Numbered from the stretch's first letter, positions 1 through 12,904 are shown. The stretch: 64,000 nt of DNA from Hyaloscypha bicolor E (GCF_002865645.1 NW_020194686.1:434001-498000); one strand, 5' to 3'. Translations and numbers: made by a program. The notes: generated from the sequence alone by a model not told the origin.

Positions 1-3000
1 ATTATATAACTATAAGATTTAGATTAATAATCCCAAAGGCCCAGAGAGCCTAGGGTATTCCCCGCTCTATTAATAGTTAACTTATAAGCTATAGGAAATT
101 AAGTACTTCCTTAAAAAGAATCTCTAATAGAGCTTTATTAAGCCAAGCCAGTCTCCTTTTATATCTCTAATCCTCTTTATAAAAAAGGCTAATAGAGCTC
201 TCCGATTTTGTATTAACTATTATAAGCTAAATAACTTAATATAGAAGAACTATTATCCTCTTTTCCTTATTTATAAGACCCTTATATAGCTAGCTCAAGC
301 CAAGGTCTATATAAAGCTAGATATTTGGCAAGTATTCTATTAGATCCAAATAGACCTAGAATTAGAAGAACTTATAATATTTCATATAAGATATAGAGCC
401 TATAAGTATAAGGTTCTTTAAGAAGGCCTAACTAATAGCCCTATTATATATTAGAGATATATAAATAATATCCTTTTTAATTACCTTAATATCTTTTATA
501 TAGCTTACTTAAATAATATTCTAATTTACTCGAATAATTCCCTAAAATATAAAGACTATATATAAAAGGTCTTTTAGTAATTACGGGATACCGGCCTCTA
601 AGCGAATATTAAGAAATTAGAGTTTAAGGTTATTTATATAAAGTACCTAGGCTTTATTATTTCTACTAAAGGTATTAAAGTAGATCTAGATAAGATAATA
701 GTTATTAAGAACTAGTAATTACTAAAGATAGTTAAAGGAATATAAGGCTTTCTGGGTTTTTATAACTTTTATTAGTACTTTATTACAGAATATAGTTATA
801 TAGCAAAGCCCCTAATAACTCTAATATATAAGGGAGTTCCGTTTAAGTAAATAGATTAGTATTAAAAAGGTTTTACTAAGCTAAAGCAAGCTATATTCTC
901 GGTACTAATTCTATATTACTATAATCCGAACCTTCCTATTATAGTTAAGACAGATATATTAAATAGAGTTATAGCCAGTATTCTCTTATAGTAAGACCCC
1001 TAGATAGGACTCTAGTACCCGGTAGTATTCTTTTCCAAGACTATATAGTCGGTAGAACTAAACTATAATATCTATAATAAAGAAATACTTGCTATTATTC
1101 TCTTTTTAACCGAATAGCAAGCGGAGCTAGAAGGCCTATAAGAAGTACCCTTTATAATTTACTTAGACTACTGAGCCCTCGAGTACTTTATAACTATAAA
1201 GAAGCTCTTAGTAAGATAAGCTCGCTAGGCAAAGTACCTTTCCTGCTACTATTTTAAGCTTATATATTAGATAGGCAAGTTAAATAAACGAGTAAATGTC
1301 CTAAGTAGGAAATACGAGGATATAACTATTTAGGATAAGGTAATAGTAGCCTACTAAACCTAAATTCTTCTCCTATAATAAAAGATTAATAATAATATTA
1401 TATAGGATCTCTAGTTAGCCCTAATTGAGGCCTTTATAAGCCCGGCTTAGGAAGAAACCTAATATAATAGTATCTAGCTAATAGATAAGCTATTAAGTAA
1501 GAACCAAAAGTTACTAGAGCTAGAAGAGCTATGGGATAAGGCAAGAAACGAGAAGGAAGGCACTTGAATACTATAAGACGGCCTCCTCTTATAATATAGT
1601 AAACTATTTATACCTAATAATATAATAATGCCCGAGATACTCTTATATACTGCCCTTATTTAGGAGATATATATATAGCCTCTAATAGGATATCTAGGAT
1701 AAGCTAAGCTTTAATAGCTTCTTTAGGCCTGCTATTACTAGCCAGGCCAAGATATAGATATTAATTAGTATAGAGATAACTACTATACCTGCTAATAATC
1801 CCATATTCCCAGAAATAAGAAGCCAGGGCTCTTATATCTATTACTAGTTCCTGATTGCCTCTAGTAGTATATATTAGTGGATTTTAAGAAGTGCCCAGAA
1901 AGTAAGAATAAGTATAATATAGTAATAATCTTTATTAATTACCTGGGCAAGCGCCCTATTATAATTCCTGTCCGAGATATAGTAATAGCTAAAGAGTTAG
2001 TATCTCTATTCCTTATCTATATAGTTCGCCAAGTTAGTATCCCGGAAACTATAGTATCTAATTGAGGCCCCTAGTTCATATTAGATTTCTAGAGCAAGTT
2101 CTATAAGTATATTAGTATAAAGCTCAAGTTATTAACTACTAACTATTCCTAAACTAATAGCCAGATAGAGATTATTAACTAGTACTTTAACTAATAGCTA
2201 TATTCCTATATGAATTACTACTAGGATAATTAGGACAAATAGATAGTAATAATTAACTACTAGTAAGTAGCTCTGGTTTACGAGACTATAGGCTAATCCC
2301 CGTTTCTTATAGAGAAGGGCTATAAACCGCAGATATTATTTAACTAGGAAACCTAAGTATAATTGGATACCCTAAAGAAAGAGCTAAATAGACAGGAAGT
2401 AAAGGCCCTAGTAATATAATTCTATAAATTATAGTAAAAGATATAGGAGAATATAATACGAGTATAAGAATACTATATTACTTAAGCTAATAAGTACTAC
2501 TAACTAGTAGATTTTGGAATAAGAGATAAGATATAAATTACTACTAAGTACTAGAAGAATAATTATCCGAGCCGTAAGCTAGCTTACTAAATAGAAGAAC
2601 TATACGAAATCCTGGAATAAGTAGGATATTTCTTTAGGCTTAAGCTTCCGGAATTAATAAGAATATATCCGGTATTTATATAGAAAAGCTATATAAAGAC
2701 CTAGATAACTCCCTTTCCGGATAAGCAAATCCGGAGCCTCTATTATTAGAACTATAAGACGGGGAAACGGAGTATAAAGTTCAAGAGATATAAGTAGTAA
2801 AACTGCTTTATAGGAAGCTAAAATACCGAGTCTAGTAGAAAGAATAGGATCCAGATCCGGAGTAGTATCCCGTTTCCTTATTAAGTAATAGTACCCTAGC
2901 TCTTTAGAGCTTCTATAACAAGAACCCCAAATAGCCAGGACTATCCCAGAATCTCCCCTATTAATTAGATTATACCAAGAATAATATATTACCGGAACCG

Positions 3001-3131
3001 TATAATATGGATAGAAATTCTTTAAAGTTATATATAAAAGGCCCTGGCCTTTAATATATAACCTGCGACTTGGAAATTTAATAGAGACTTTTGAAGCTTA
3101 GGAACGAGTTTACTTTAAGGAAGAGGGGTAA
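1..3131 (+). pseudogene. RIP-decayed Ty3/gypsy pol (RT, RNase H, integrase), 5' truncated by window
   Basis: Reading the plus strand through stop codons gives a continuous gypsy pol. The reverse transcriptase spans about 120-560, with a recognisable KLDI-type block near 325 and the catalytic YLDD changed to YLNN near 510 (G to A). RNase H covers about 950-1330, with blocks resembling FFSKT, ELNY and NKEILAI. The integrase covers about 1780-2330 and includes a 62-codon open stretch at 1877-2065, followed by a GPQF-like block and NSQIEIIN. Trp and Gln codons have become TAG or TAA throughout, as expected of RIP. A purine-rich tract (3119-3130) and an LTR follow directly. The element cannot be active. 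Its 5' LTR and gag lie left of the window. Confidence 0.93.
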
Positions 3132-3391
3132 TATTACGGTTATTACGATATACGGTACTAGTAGGGATTAGACTAGAGCTAGAGAAATATCTGGTATCTA
3201 AGCGAGGTATCTATAGTTATCTGATTATTATACGTAATCCCGAGCTTAAGCTAGTACGTGGGCCCGTATATAGCTTGCGATTATTTAGATCCGAGGCTCC
3301 TTCGGGATTCTTTTCTCTCTTTAGCTTTAAATTATTGAAATAGAAATAGTCTAACCATGCCTTCCAGGCCCTAGATCTTGTACTCGTAACA
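3132..3391 (+). repeat. 3' LTR of the Ty3/gypsy element
   Basis: This 260-bp segment begins TATTACGG, a RIP version of the common fungal gypsy start TGTTACGG, directly after a GGAAGAGGGG polypurine tract. It ends with the inverse CGTAACA. The base composition rises sharply here because many C and G outside CpA context survive. The DNA to its right (from 3392) aligns in inverted orientation with the interior of repeat R1 at about 57.4 kb, so this element was inserted into an R1 copy. Confidence 0.85.
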
Positions 3392-6060
3392 AAAACTAGT
3401 AATTAAATATCTAGAGGCTCTAATATTAATTAAGATTCTATAAAAGTAATAAGTATTATATTTTAATATATTATTAATTATAAAAGTCTAAATATCTTTT
3501 ATTAAGAGTTTAATAAGCTCTAAAATATAGTTTTTGCCTATTATCTAATATATAAAAGAAAGAGAAATAAGGTTATTTATAAGAGTATTAGCTATAATTA
3601 TTAGTAAAATAAAAGTAGTAAAAGTAGCTAAAAAGCTTTTAATTAAAATAAAATAGGAATTTAAATAATATTTTTCTTTTTTATTTATTTCTATTAATAA
3701 AGCCTTAAAAGTATTATTTACTAGTTTATTCTTATTACTCTTATTACTATTTTTACTTTTAGCTTTAGTAATATATTATATATAAGTATTACTAAAGTAT
3801 TTATTAAAGTTATAGGTATTTCGGAATCTGAACTAATAAATATTTCTATTCTTAAATCGAGCCTTTTTAGTTTCTTATTTCTCTAATATATACTTTTATA
3901 AATAGTATTTGAGTTTCTTATATATAAAATATAACTTCGGAATATAATTATTATAATTAATAGTCGGACTTAATATTATACTAAAGGGGCCCTTCTCTTT
4001 AGTCAGGGAAAGCGAGTTGTCCCGAGAAAGCGAGATGTCTTATACTAAATAAAATCCTTAATAACTTGAAACCTTAATCTTTTTAAATAATTCTAAGTAA
4101 TAGAATTAAAAATATAAGCCTTATAAACTAGATATAATTCTCTAAATCTTAAAAAAAGGTATGGGTAGAGAGTTATTAAGGTTTTAGTAATAAAATCATA
4201 TGAAATTCAAAAATCATAAGAATTATTTATTTGTAACCGTTTTATAAATATTAAACCTATAATTTTTGCTTAATTATAATTTTTTATACTTTTACTTAAG
4301 ACTTTAGCCCTTAAATATGCGATAGGTAATTATAAGATTATAAATAAAACGTATTAATTAGATTTTCCATAGCTAGTTCCTAATATTATTTTTTAGAAGG
4401 CAAAAAAGGCTAGTATAGGATATCTCGCTTTTCCGGAACAACTCGCTTTCCCTGACTAAAGGGAAGGGCCCCTTTAGTACAATGTCAAGTCTGACTATTA
4501 TAGGGCTTAAAGTAATTATTACAGGTTCTGAAGTTATAACTAGATCCGTATTAATAATTTCCGAAAAGATAATAGCTTAGAGAATTCTAAAAATAGTATT
4601 ATTAATTAGTAAAAAGTATTTCGAAATTAGTTTATTATTTGCTTTTATATATAGTAATAAATTATTAGAGCTTATTAATAAATTAGCCGAGATTTATAAA
4701 AGAATCTGAAATTATATATTTATATATCCGGGAGCTTTAGTAAAAAGTAATAATTTTATTATAAAAAAATTTAGTATTTTATAAATTAGATATAAAACTA
4801 TATTATAGTTAATATAGTTTATTAATTAGTAATTAAATAGTCTCAAATATTGTTTTTTCCAGGAATTTAGCTATTATAGAAGCTAATATAATAGTATTCT
4901 ATTTATCTAAATTTCGATATTCGAATTTAAGGCTTTTAAAAAAGCTATAAATACTAATATAAGCCTTTTTATTATATATTAAGAGAATTAGTTATTATAG
5001 AAATAGTTTTAAGCTAGTTCCTTTAGTATAATAGGAAAAGCTTTATATATTAGTAAATATTAAAGAAAATAATAAGTTTATAATTAAAATTATTATTAGA
5101 TCTATTATACTTTTATTTTTTAATATAGATCTTAGTAATTTCTCTAATAAGTTTTATAATTAAAGAAAATTAAGAGTTATTTAAATATAATTATAATAGT
5201 AGTAATAATAAGAATATATTATTTATTTTTAGAACTTCTATACTAGTATATAAATCTAGTAAAAATATAAGATATAGTAATAGAAAGAATAATAGAAAAG
5301 GTAATAATATAGAAATATTAAAGATAATAGGTTCTAAATACTTATTTTTTATAAAAATAATAAAGCCTAATAAGATTAGTTCATTAATAAAATCTAGTCT
5401 AATTACTAATATATTTTTATTTAATTATATATACTATTTATTCTTTTTTATAATAGTATTAGTACTATTATTCTATTATATAAATATATTATTATATTAA
5501 AGAATCTTATATAAATATAGTATTTCCGGAAATTTAAACTTATTAAAGTTTCTTTAATAAATAAAATTCTTAAAATTATATCTAAATAGCTTCTAAAAAT
5601 TATTATTAATTATTTTATAAAAAATATATTAAAATAGCTTAGTATCTAAAAACTTAATTATCTTATTTACTTTAGTAAAATTTAAATTAATTCTATATTT
5701 CTACTTTTTTACTAATTTCTTATAATTATTATTATTTATAAAATAATTAAATTAACTAAATCTAATAAAGAAATTATTTACTATAGTATATTCCGCTATT
5801 ATATATTCTATAGGCTTGTATTTAGTTCAAGATATAGTAGTTTATAAGAAGAATAGATTTATAAAAAGAAGAATAGTTTATAAAATAGATGATTTATAAA
5901 AGGTATTATATTTAAGATAAAAATTTCGTCTATAATAAGAAATTTAGAAAGTGAAATTTAAGAAGTAAAATATCGAGATTTCGAGAGAATTTAATAATTC
6001 TAAAGCTTAAAAGCCCTAGGGATTTAAAAAAAGGTAATTTTTAAAAGAGTTTTATAGGAA
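3392..6060 (-). repeat. R1 long repeat, inverted copy (i), interrupted by a TIR element
   Basis: Read on the minus strand, 6060 down to 3392 follows 55.3-57.4 kb almost collinearly, with many C/T and G/A differences. Anchors are CTTTCTTTTATATATTA near 3550 (57.24 kb), AACTATAATATAG near 4800 (about 56.53 kb) and an LTR-like block at 5820-6040 (55.3 kb). The TIR element at 3960-4498 interrupts it. No intact reading frame survives. By position R1 may be an LTR retroelement, with the 5.8-6.05 kb block as its LTR, but I see no polymerase motif in it. Confidence 0.7.
3960..4498. mobile_element. 539-bp TIR element (non-autonomous, TA target duplication)
   Basis: The two ends are inverted repeats of about 80 bp starting ATAGTC(G/A)GACTT. 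They share an inner block CTAAAGGGGCCCTTC and GTCAGGGAAAGCGAGTTGT. TA occurs directly outside both ends (3958-3959 and 4499-4500). The uninterrupted R1 copy near 56.85 kb gives the empty site with a single TA, which fixes the ends. TA duplications and such ends fit the Tc1/mariner-pogo (Fot1-like) superfamily. The 380-bp interior has no coding potential, so this is a MITE or deletion derivative. Confidence 0.85.
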
Positions 6061-9000
6061 TAAAATAGAAATAAAATAAAATAGTTAAATAATTAACTAT
6101 TTTAGTACTTAGTAAAATCAAGTACTCTTTCTACTTATATAACTAAATTATAAGTAATAGAACTAATAAATATTATTTTCTTTAATATAATATAATCGGA
6201 TCTTAATAAGATTAAATATCTTTCTTACTTATATAACCGAATTATAAATAATAGAATTAATAGTTATTTTCTATTTAACTTAAATAATAGCTTTATTTCT
6301 AAGTAATTAAATTTTAGGCAAATATAATATAATTCTTTCTAATTTATATAACTAAAACCTTAAAGAATAATATAAATATATAAAGTATTTAGGAAATCTA
6401 GTATTAGGCCGGATTAGGGAATTTATATATAATTAGAGAAAAGTACTATTTTTTTATATTTTTAGAGAAATTCTAGTATTAGTATAGCTATAGTTATTAA
6501 TAGTTATATAATATAGTTATATAATATAGAAATAACTAGAAGTAATAAAATATAAATAATAAGTAATAATTATATAACCTTATATTATATAAGTAACTTA
6601 ACTAGTAGCTAGTTCCTATTAGGCTTAATAAATTTAGGAATTATATATTAATACTATAATATTATAATTCTTATTTCTAAATAATAATAACTTTACTAAC
6701 TTATATAAATAATATTTTATAACTATATAATAATACTATATATTTCTAGTAAACTAATAATAGTAAACTTATATAATATCTCTTTCCATTTATAGAACTA
6801 AGTCTTAAGAGAATTATTTATAAAATAGTTATAGTATTAATATTTATATATTATTTTTATTAATTCATGAATTAAACCTATTTAAATATTTGCCTTATAT
6901 AACTCGATATTAGGTTATTTTTATCTAGTATTTAGGAAGCTATTAGATATATATCCTATATAATTAAAAGTAATAATAGCTAATTTCTAATTAAATAATT
7001 AATAAAGCTTTAGTAGCCTTTTTATTTATATAAATATCTATATTATTTATTTTTACTAGATTTTATTAATTATTTAGGGCTAGTTATCTAAACTTTTTCT
7101 TATATTTTATAATTTCCTTATATTATTATATTTTTATTTCTCTTGCTTTTTTTATTAGCTCTTTTATTCTAATATTTTAATTATTATTTTAATCTCTTAT
7201 TATTTCTATTTCTTAAAACCTTAAACTATATTATATTAAGAAATATTTTATAGCTTTTCTAGTCTATTATTAGTAGTTTTAATATATTCTTAATTCTGGA
7301 TTTTATTTTATAATATTTTAATTAAATAAGAATTTAGAAAAATAGATATATTAGCTAATAATAATTTTATTTATTACTTTTCTAAAGCTAATTCTAATTC
7401 TTTTTCTAATTTAGCTATATTCTTATTAGTTTATTTATTATTACTATTATTAGAAGATTTAGAAATAAAATAAAGTATAAATTTTACTAATATATTTCAA
7501 GTAATATTATTAATATTTTACTAATTAGTCTAATCTTATAATAGCCTAGAGAATTAGAAAAGAGTCTGGGATTAGGCTTATATAGAAATAGAAAATATAT
7601 TATATAACTTAGAAACAAGTTCTAAAATTATAAAAATATTATATAGATTTATATTTCGTTTAATATATCTAGTATTAATATTACTAGAAATACCTTTAGC
7701 CTTATTTCTAGTATCTGTTTTATCTAAGTTATTACTATTAAGAATTACTAGTTAATTTATATATAATTAGTAAATAGCTTCTAAATATAAAAAATAGCTA
7801 ATATATTTATTTTAATTATTATTTTAATTATTATTTAATTCTAATTATATTTAGTTAATTTATAGTTTAGTCCTATAAAGAATTAGTTATTTCAGATACT
7901 AAAAAGTAAATCTAGTTTTTAAAGCTTTAGTTAAGATCTTTAGATATAAAATAGCCTAAAAGAATTCTTTAAAAAATAGAAAATTATTATTTAATTTATT
8001 ATTATTATTAGTAAAAACATATTTATAATCTAAATTAATAAATTAGAATAATTTTATTTTTAGTATAACTTTTTTTTATATTTTTAGCTCTTATTACTAT
8101 ATTTCTTTTTATCTTAATTTAATATCTAGAATAGGAAAAAGTAATTATAGGTCTATATATTCTCTAACTATTACTAATATTAAATAAAGGAATTAAATAG
8201 CTAGATTTAGAAAACTAGAAAGTATTTCTATTATAAAATAAAATAAATAAAGAAAACTAGTTTAAATATATATAGAATATTTAGTAAAAGGAATTAAGTA
8301 GCTTAAATAGTAATCTATAAGTATTTACTTATCGGAATTAAACTAATTCTATTTAAAATCTAATTTACTATATTTATCTTATAGAGCTTATAGTTATTTC
8401 TATATAGCTAAGCTCAAATAATCTTTTTTTATAAAATTAAAACTCTATAATATATATTATATTATATCTATTTTAATAGTACTTATAATTCTATTATAAT
8501 ATTCCCCTAAACTAAAGAATTTTCGAAATAGCCTTTAATTACTAGATTTATTCTTCTAATATATAATAGCTATAAATTAAGCTTTTTCCGAGGCTACTAT
8601 ATTTTATATTAGCTTATTTACTTATAACTTATTCTTTTACTATTAGTATTTTATATTCGGGTTATAAAATATTTAATAGAAGCTTTAATACTATTATTAT
8701 TATATAAATTATTATCTAATATAGCTATAATTAGTAATATTTAGTTCTTCTTATTATAGATTAGTTCAGATTAAGATATATAATATATATTATTATCTTA
8801 TTAGCCTAAGGAAATTTATTAAGATCCTTTTCTTAATATATAATATTATAATATAACTAGATAGAAGCTAGCTATATTATTATAAGGCATTTCTTCTATT
8901 AGCTAGATTATATTATATAAAAGAAATACTAAAAGTAAGCCTCTATTATTATAATTATTAAAAAAGATATTACTATAAGAATTATAATAATATAATAGTA

Positions 9001-9911
9001 AAAAGAGAATAGTAAACTAAGTTTATATTTATATTTCGGGTAATATAATATTATTCAGAGAAATAATTACTATTATAATAGTTATAAGTATTAAATTTAG
9101 AATAGTAGATTAAGGGAAATTAAGAGTTCTAGTTTTAAACCGGCTATATTATTAAGGCTTTTTAGCTATAAAGGGCCTATAATAGGGTATTTTAAATAAA
9201 TCTAGTAAAAAGGAATTAATGGCATATAATGAGGCTAAACGGCCAAATAAGGAAGTATTAGGAAAGAATTAAAGGAGAAGATAATTAAGTAGTAGAAAAT
9301 ACGAACTTTTATAGATATTAAAAGCAATAACTGGCCTATATATATACTTTTCCCGATATAGAAGTTACTAAACCCGAGAGGGCAAACCGTAATACTAAAA
9401 TAATATATTTATAAATTATAAACTAATTAAAATATAATATTATTTAAATTTTTTATATAATTAAAAAAGAAAGTTAAACTATTTTTATTTTATTAATTTA
9501 AAACTAAAAAAGAAAAAAGCGTTTTAAAAAAGCTTTTTAAAAAAGCTTTAAAATTAAATAAAATATAAAAAGTATATAAACTTATATAATATAACTTAAA
9601 TATTAGCTTAATTATTACTGATTTAATTATAAGCTAATAATAAGCTATTTATAATAATTATAATACTAATAATATATAAAAAATTTATTAAGAGTTTTTT
9701 TAAATAAATTTATAAATTAAATTAAATATGGCTCTTATAAATCTTATAAGATTTATATTAATAAATATAAATAAGTAATTTTCTTTTAAAAAATAACTTA
9801 TAACTTTAGTTTTATTAATTAATCTAATATATAATATAAATTATTTAATATATTTATTATAGTTTAATATAAATTAATAATAATTTATTTTACTCTTTTT
9901 CTTTTAAGTAA
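6061..9911. other. AT-rich RIP-decayed DNA without recognisable genes
   Basis: This stretch is dominated by A, T and TpA steps, and stop codons occur in all frames. Apart from the R2 repeat copy at 6478-6768 I recognise no protein motif, RNA gene or LTR pair. The surviving C and G sit mostly in AGCT, CCGG and GCC contexts, consistent with RIP remnants of unidentified transposons. Confidence 0.6.
6478..6768 (+). repeat. R2 dispersed repeat, copy a
   Basis: This is one of four same-orientation copies in the window (also about 12905-13165, 53785-53992 and 54716-55008). The shared core is CCTATTAGGCTTAATAAATT, followed by AGGAATTATATATTAATA and a stretch ending in AATACTATATATT. It is about 280 bp with no coding capacity. 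It is probably a solo LTR or a short non-autonomous element. The ends are not sharp enough to call a target duplication. Confidence 0.65.
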
Positions 9912-10059
9912 TAGTACGAGCCAAAGATCTGGCTAATTGCAACGCGCAGCAATGCGAAAACCAAAAGGAATAGCAGTAAATTATATGGGGCTTGGCAAAG
10001 GGCGGTGAACCCCGAAATGTGACCTTCGCCCAGGGAGCAGACCCAAAACCCCTCGGAGG

Positions 10060-10637
10060 TAGGGTATGTAAAAAAACCGTATTTTATAAATAAGACGGTT
10101 TTAATACATGTTTTATATGTTTTTACGGGCCATAAAATACGGGTTTAAAACACAGATCACATGATATTCACGTGAAAGCTAGCCTAATTTGGCTAGCTCC
10201 ATAAATTTTGCAGCGAGATTTCCTCGAGCTTCTCCTTAACCAAGCCTCCTAATTTCCACCACCATTAATCTAACCACTCAACCACGCATCTACCCTTCGT
10301 CCGGTGAGATATAGTCCACGCTAGTAAGGGGGCCTGGCTCAGGGCGAAAAGGCGATAGATGACTAATAAGTTTTTAAGCAAAGGTAAATTTACGACTTTA
10401 CAGTCTGAGCCAGGCCCCCTTGCTAGCGCGGACTATGTCTCACCGGACGAAGGGATAACTCGAACGATCGCGAAAAGAGCAAGAAGTATGAAGCAGAAGA
10501 CGAAGATTAGGCTGGTTTTCCACTATATAGCTATCATGTGACCCTTTGTTTTAAAACACCAGAAATTATAAAATACCGTTTTTTATACGTTACAAAAAAT
10601 ACGAAACAAACCCGTTTTTTATGAGCGACATACCCTA
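10060..10637. mobile_element. hAT-type MITE with 8-bp target duplication
   Basis: The element starts TAGGGTATGT and ends with the exact inverse ACATACCCTA. The directly flanking 8-mers are identical: CTCGGAGG at 10052-10059 and at 10638-10645. An 8-bp target duplication with TAGGG-type ends is the hallmark of the hAT superfamily. Inner sequence near both ends (CCGTATTTTATAAA on the left, TTATAAAATACCG on the right) extends the symmetry. It has no transposase and is itself split by the TA-flanked MITE at 10293-10455. Confidence 0.9.
10293..10455. mobile_element. Palindromic TA-MITE, copy 1 (nested in the hAT MITE)
   Basis: Arms of about 50 bp beginning CCCTTCGTCCGGTGAGA are inverted at the other end (TCTCACCGGACGAAGGGA). 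TA flanks both sides (10291-10292 and 10456-10457). A second copy lies at 39545-39698 with the same interior, including GACTAATAAGTTT and TAAGCAAAGG. TA duplication points to Tc1/mariner-type mobilisation. The 60-codon open frame starting at 10359 is chance reading through the palindrome. Confidence 0.88.
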
Positions 10638-10645
10638 CTCGGAGG

Positions 10646-11305
10646 ACCCTTTAACTAGCGTCAAGGCCACACTGCCATGCCCAATCTTACGCATGGCGTT
10701 GTAAATCCCTGGCTAATCTCGGATTCCGCCCCTCTTGGTTCTAGCGAGCGTTTCTCACTGCTCCCTCTTGAGTTGATACTCACTAATGTTGTAAACTCGA
10801 ACATCAGCTGCTAGCCGCTGTTTCAGCCACGGGACCAGGGACCAGGAGATGCCGTCCTCGACGGATTTCCGGCCCCCAGTCCGCTAGATGTTAGCCAGAA
10901 GATCGTTTACAGTATTGTTCTTTGTTGCATCAAACGGGGCTAGATCCATGACCGGCAGCCGGTTCCAGTACCAAGATACGCTGTACAGTCAGCGCTAAGA
11001 AGCCCTGTGCTCCCGTACGAAGTAGTTGCCATTTTGCGGATTTATTGATTCTTATGCTGCGGCGGATTGGCCAATAATTATAGATGTTGCCTGATTTGAT
11101 GGAGCAGCTACACGGCGTCGCGTGGCCAGCCCCCTACGCAGCCTAAGCGAAAGGCGGTCCAGCAAGGTACTAGTATCCACCAGGGGGTATATATACACAC
11201 ATCATTATGATTTGTTCAATCTAGACGGAATCTCCCGCAGCATCACTCAGACACGAGCGCTCTTTCCTCCCGCAAACCGAGATCGCGCCCGCCAATTCAT
11301 TCCCA
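10646..11305 (+). promoter_or_regulatory. Upstream region of the first dioxygenase gene, with TATA box
   Basis: This is 660 bp of normal base composition between the hAT MITE and the dioxygenase start. A TATATATA element lies at 11188-11195, about 110 bp before the ATG, at the usual distance for a fungal TATA promoter with a short leader. I see no other gene. The open frame at 11122-11334 overlaps the CDS start out of frame and looks incidental. Confidence 0.55.
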
Positions 11306-12388
11306 ATGGCTACTACGACAGCGACAGAAAATAGCTTTGTGCTTCACGTCGACTCGGCATACGGACCTATATCTCGCACAGTACAAAAAAGCCCTCCACG
11401 GGATGCCCAACCAGGCGAAGTCCCCGTCATCGACGTATCGGGGATGTTCAGTGATGAGCTCTCAAAGCGTCAAGCCGTGGCCGCTGAAGTCCGCAAGGCT
11501 TGCACAGGAATGGGATTCTTTTACATCATAAACCACAAAGTCCCTGACTCCATCACGGAGGCGCTCGCAGAAGCCTCTCGAGATTTTTTCCACCAGTCGA
11601 TCGAGGAGAAGAATAAAGTCTCCTTCGAGCATCAGATTGAGGGGTATCAAGGGCTCAATCAAGAGCAAATCAATAAGAGCGAGTCGATTGACGTCTTCGA
11701 GAAACTGAAGATAACATATCGTCCGTCCATGGACCCGGTATCCAAGCTCGATGGCTCTTCAACAAGTGGCTACCAAGAATTTCCATGGGAGAAAACAGCC
11801 TCAGTGCCATCGCTCGAAGTTGCGTACAAAAAGTTCTTCGCCACTCGGCTCGTTCTAGCCAGGCAACTGCTTCAGATAATGGCCCTGGCCTTAGATTTGC
11901 CAGAAGATTATTTCGATGCCAAGGTCGCTCAGCCACAGGCTGCAGTTACGCTCAATTATTATCCTGGTAAAGCGGAAGGTGAAGAGAGAACTGAGCCGGC
12001 CGGTTTGGGATCCCACACAGACTTCAGCCTTATCACTCTCCTCTGGCAAGATGACGCTGGCGGACTGCAGATCCTGTCCCCTGAGGGAGAGTGGATCAAA
12101 GCCAAGCCAATCCCTGGTTCTCTGGTTTGCAACGTGGGAGACATGATGACGATGATCACGGGAGGTAAATTTATTAGCGATATTCACCGAGCGAAGACTG
12201 AGGGGACGAAGGAGAGAGTTTCTATTCCGTTTTTCATTGGCCTTGCACCGAAGGTTAATATCGAGCTCGTAAAGACGTGCGACGAGCCAAACAGGATCAA
12301 GGAGGATTATGAAGGTATCACAGCAGGAGACTGGCTACGGAAGAGGGTGATGGATGTGAAGCTCGGGAAACTGGCCAAGGCAACTTAG
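11306..12388 (+). CDS. 2-oxoglutarate/Fe(II)-dependent dioxygenase (isopenicillin-N-synthase-like), paralog 1
   Basis: Single-exon gene of 360 aa, the usual size for this family. The N-terminal DIOX_N-type domain spans roughly residues 38-150. The double-stranded beta-helix core spans about 195-320. The iron ligands are H237 and D239 (GSHTDF) and H294 (SDIHRAK), and the 2-oxoglutarate clamp is R304-x-S306 (RVSIPFF), so the catalytic set is complete. Such enzymes hydroxylate, desaturate or rearrange small molecules in the cytosol. It is clearly paralogous to the enzyme at 42566-43675: both begin MATTTATE, and well over half of aligned residues agree by eye. It stands alone in a 2.8-kb island between RIP-decayed blocks, about 27 kb from the cluster its paralog belongs to. 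The start has a good context (CCCAATGG). The exact substrate is unknown. Confidence 0.95.
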   Translation: MATTTATENSFVLHVDSAYGPISRTVQKSPPRDAQPGEVPVIDVSGMFSDELSKRQAVAAEVRKACTGMGFFYIINHKVPDSITEALAEASRDFFHQSIEEKNKVSFEHQIEGYQGLNQEQINKSESIDVFEKLKITYRPSMDPVSKLDGSSTSGYQEFPWEKTASVPSLEVAYKKFFATRLVLARQLLQIMALALDLPEDYFDAKVAQPQAAVTLNYYPGKAEGEERTEPAGLGSHTDFSLITLLWQDDAGGLQILSPEGEWIKAKPIPGSLVCNVGDMMTMITGGKFISDIHRAKTEGTKERVSIPFFIGLAPKVNIELVKTCDEPNRIKEDYEGITAGDWLRKRVMDVKLGKLAKAT

Positions 12389-12740
12389 TCTTGACTTGGT
12401 TTCAGAGAGGTCTCGAGACTCTCTGTCACCATGGCATTAGCTAGATAATGGACCGGTTCAAGCAGGCGCATTCTCTTGTTTTCAAGACTTCATTAAGTTC
12501 GGGTATCTTACAGCCGAGCTTATCCCAAATCCCCTGCTCTTGATATATACTCTTATAAACATCACCTCTTCTCTTTATGACAAAGCCTAGATGAGCCTGA
12601 TGCGCGAGCTTCTGCCAGGTGTAGTAGTCATGGATGGTTTGTTGCAGATGACTTTCGGTAGTACATCCTGTAAGGACATTAAGCCTTTGAGAACCCTGAA
12701 CTGCCCTTACTACTAGAACTAAACCGGAAAGCAGAGAGCC
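12389..12740. other. 3' flank of the dioxygenase gene, end of the island
   Basis: Normal-composition sequence, presumably 3' UTR and spacer, with no open frame of note. The transition to AT-rich DNA is abrupt at about 12740. Confidence 0.5.
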
Positions 12741-12787
12741 CTTATATTATTATAAATAATATATTAAAAAAATTTAATAAATCAAGA

Positions 12788-12890
12788 ATAATTAACTATA
12801 ATTATAATTAACTATAATTATAATTAACTATAATTATAATTAACTATAATTATAATTAACTATAATTATAATTAACTATAATTATAATAT
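12788..12890. repeat. Tandem repeat, 16-bp unit, about 6 copies
   Basis: Successive copies of AATTAACTATAATTAT run almost without error from the edge of the AT-rich block. The unit contains one C only, so RIP could hardly alter it. Confidence 0.9.
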
Positions 12891-12904
12891 AATAAAAGTA
12901 TTAA

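Noticed and set aside
1877..2065. 62-codon ORF as a separate small gene
   Set aside because: It is the best-preserved piece of the gypsy integrase, in frame with integrase blocks on both sides.
11122..11334. 70-codon ORF overlapping the first dioxygenase start
   Set aside because: Out of frame, spans the TATA box and leader, no motif. Possible only as an upstream ORF, for which there is no evidence.
12788..12890. Regular repeat array as a CRISPR
   Set aside because: The units are head-to-tail with no spacers, in eukaryotic DNA. It is a simple tandem repeat.
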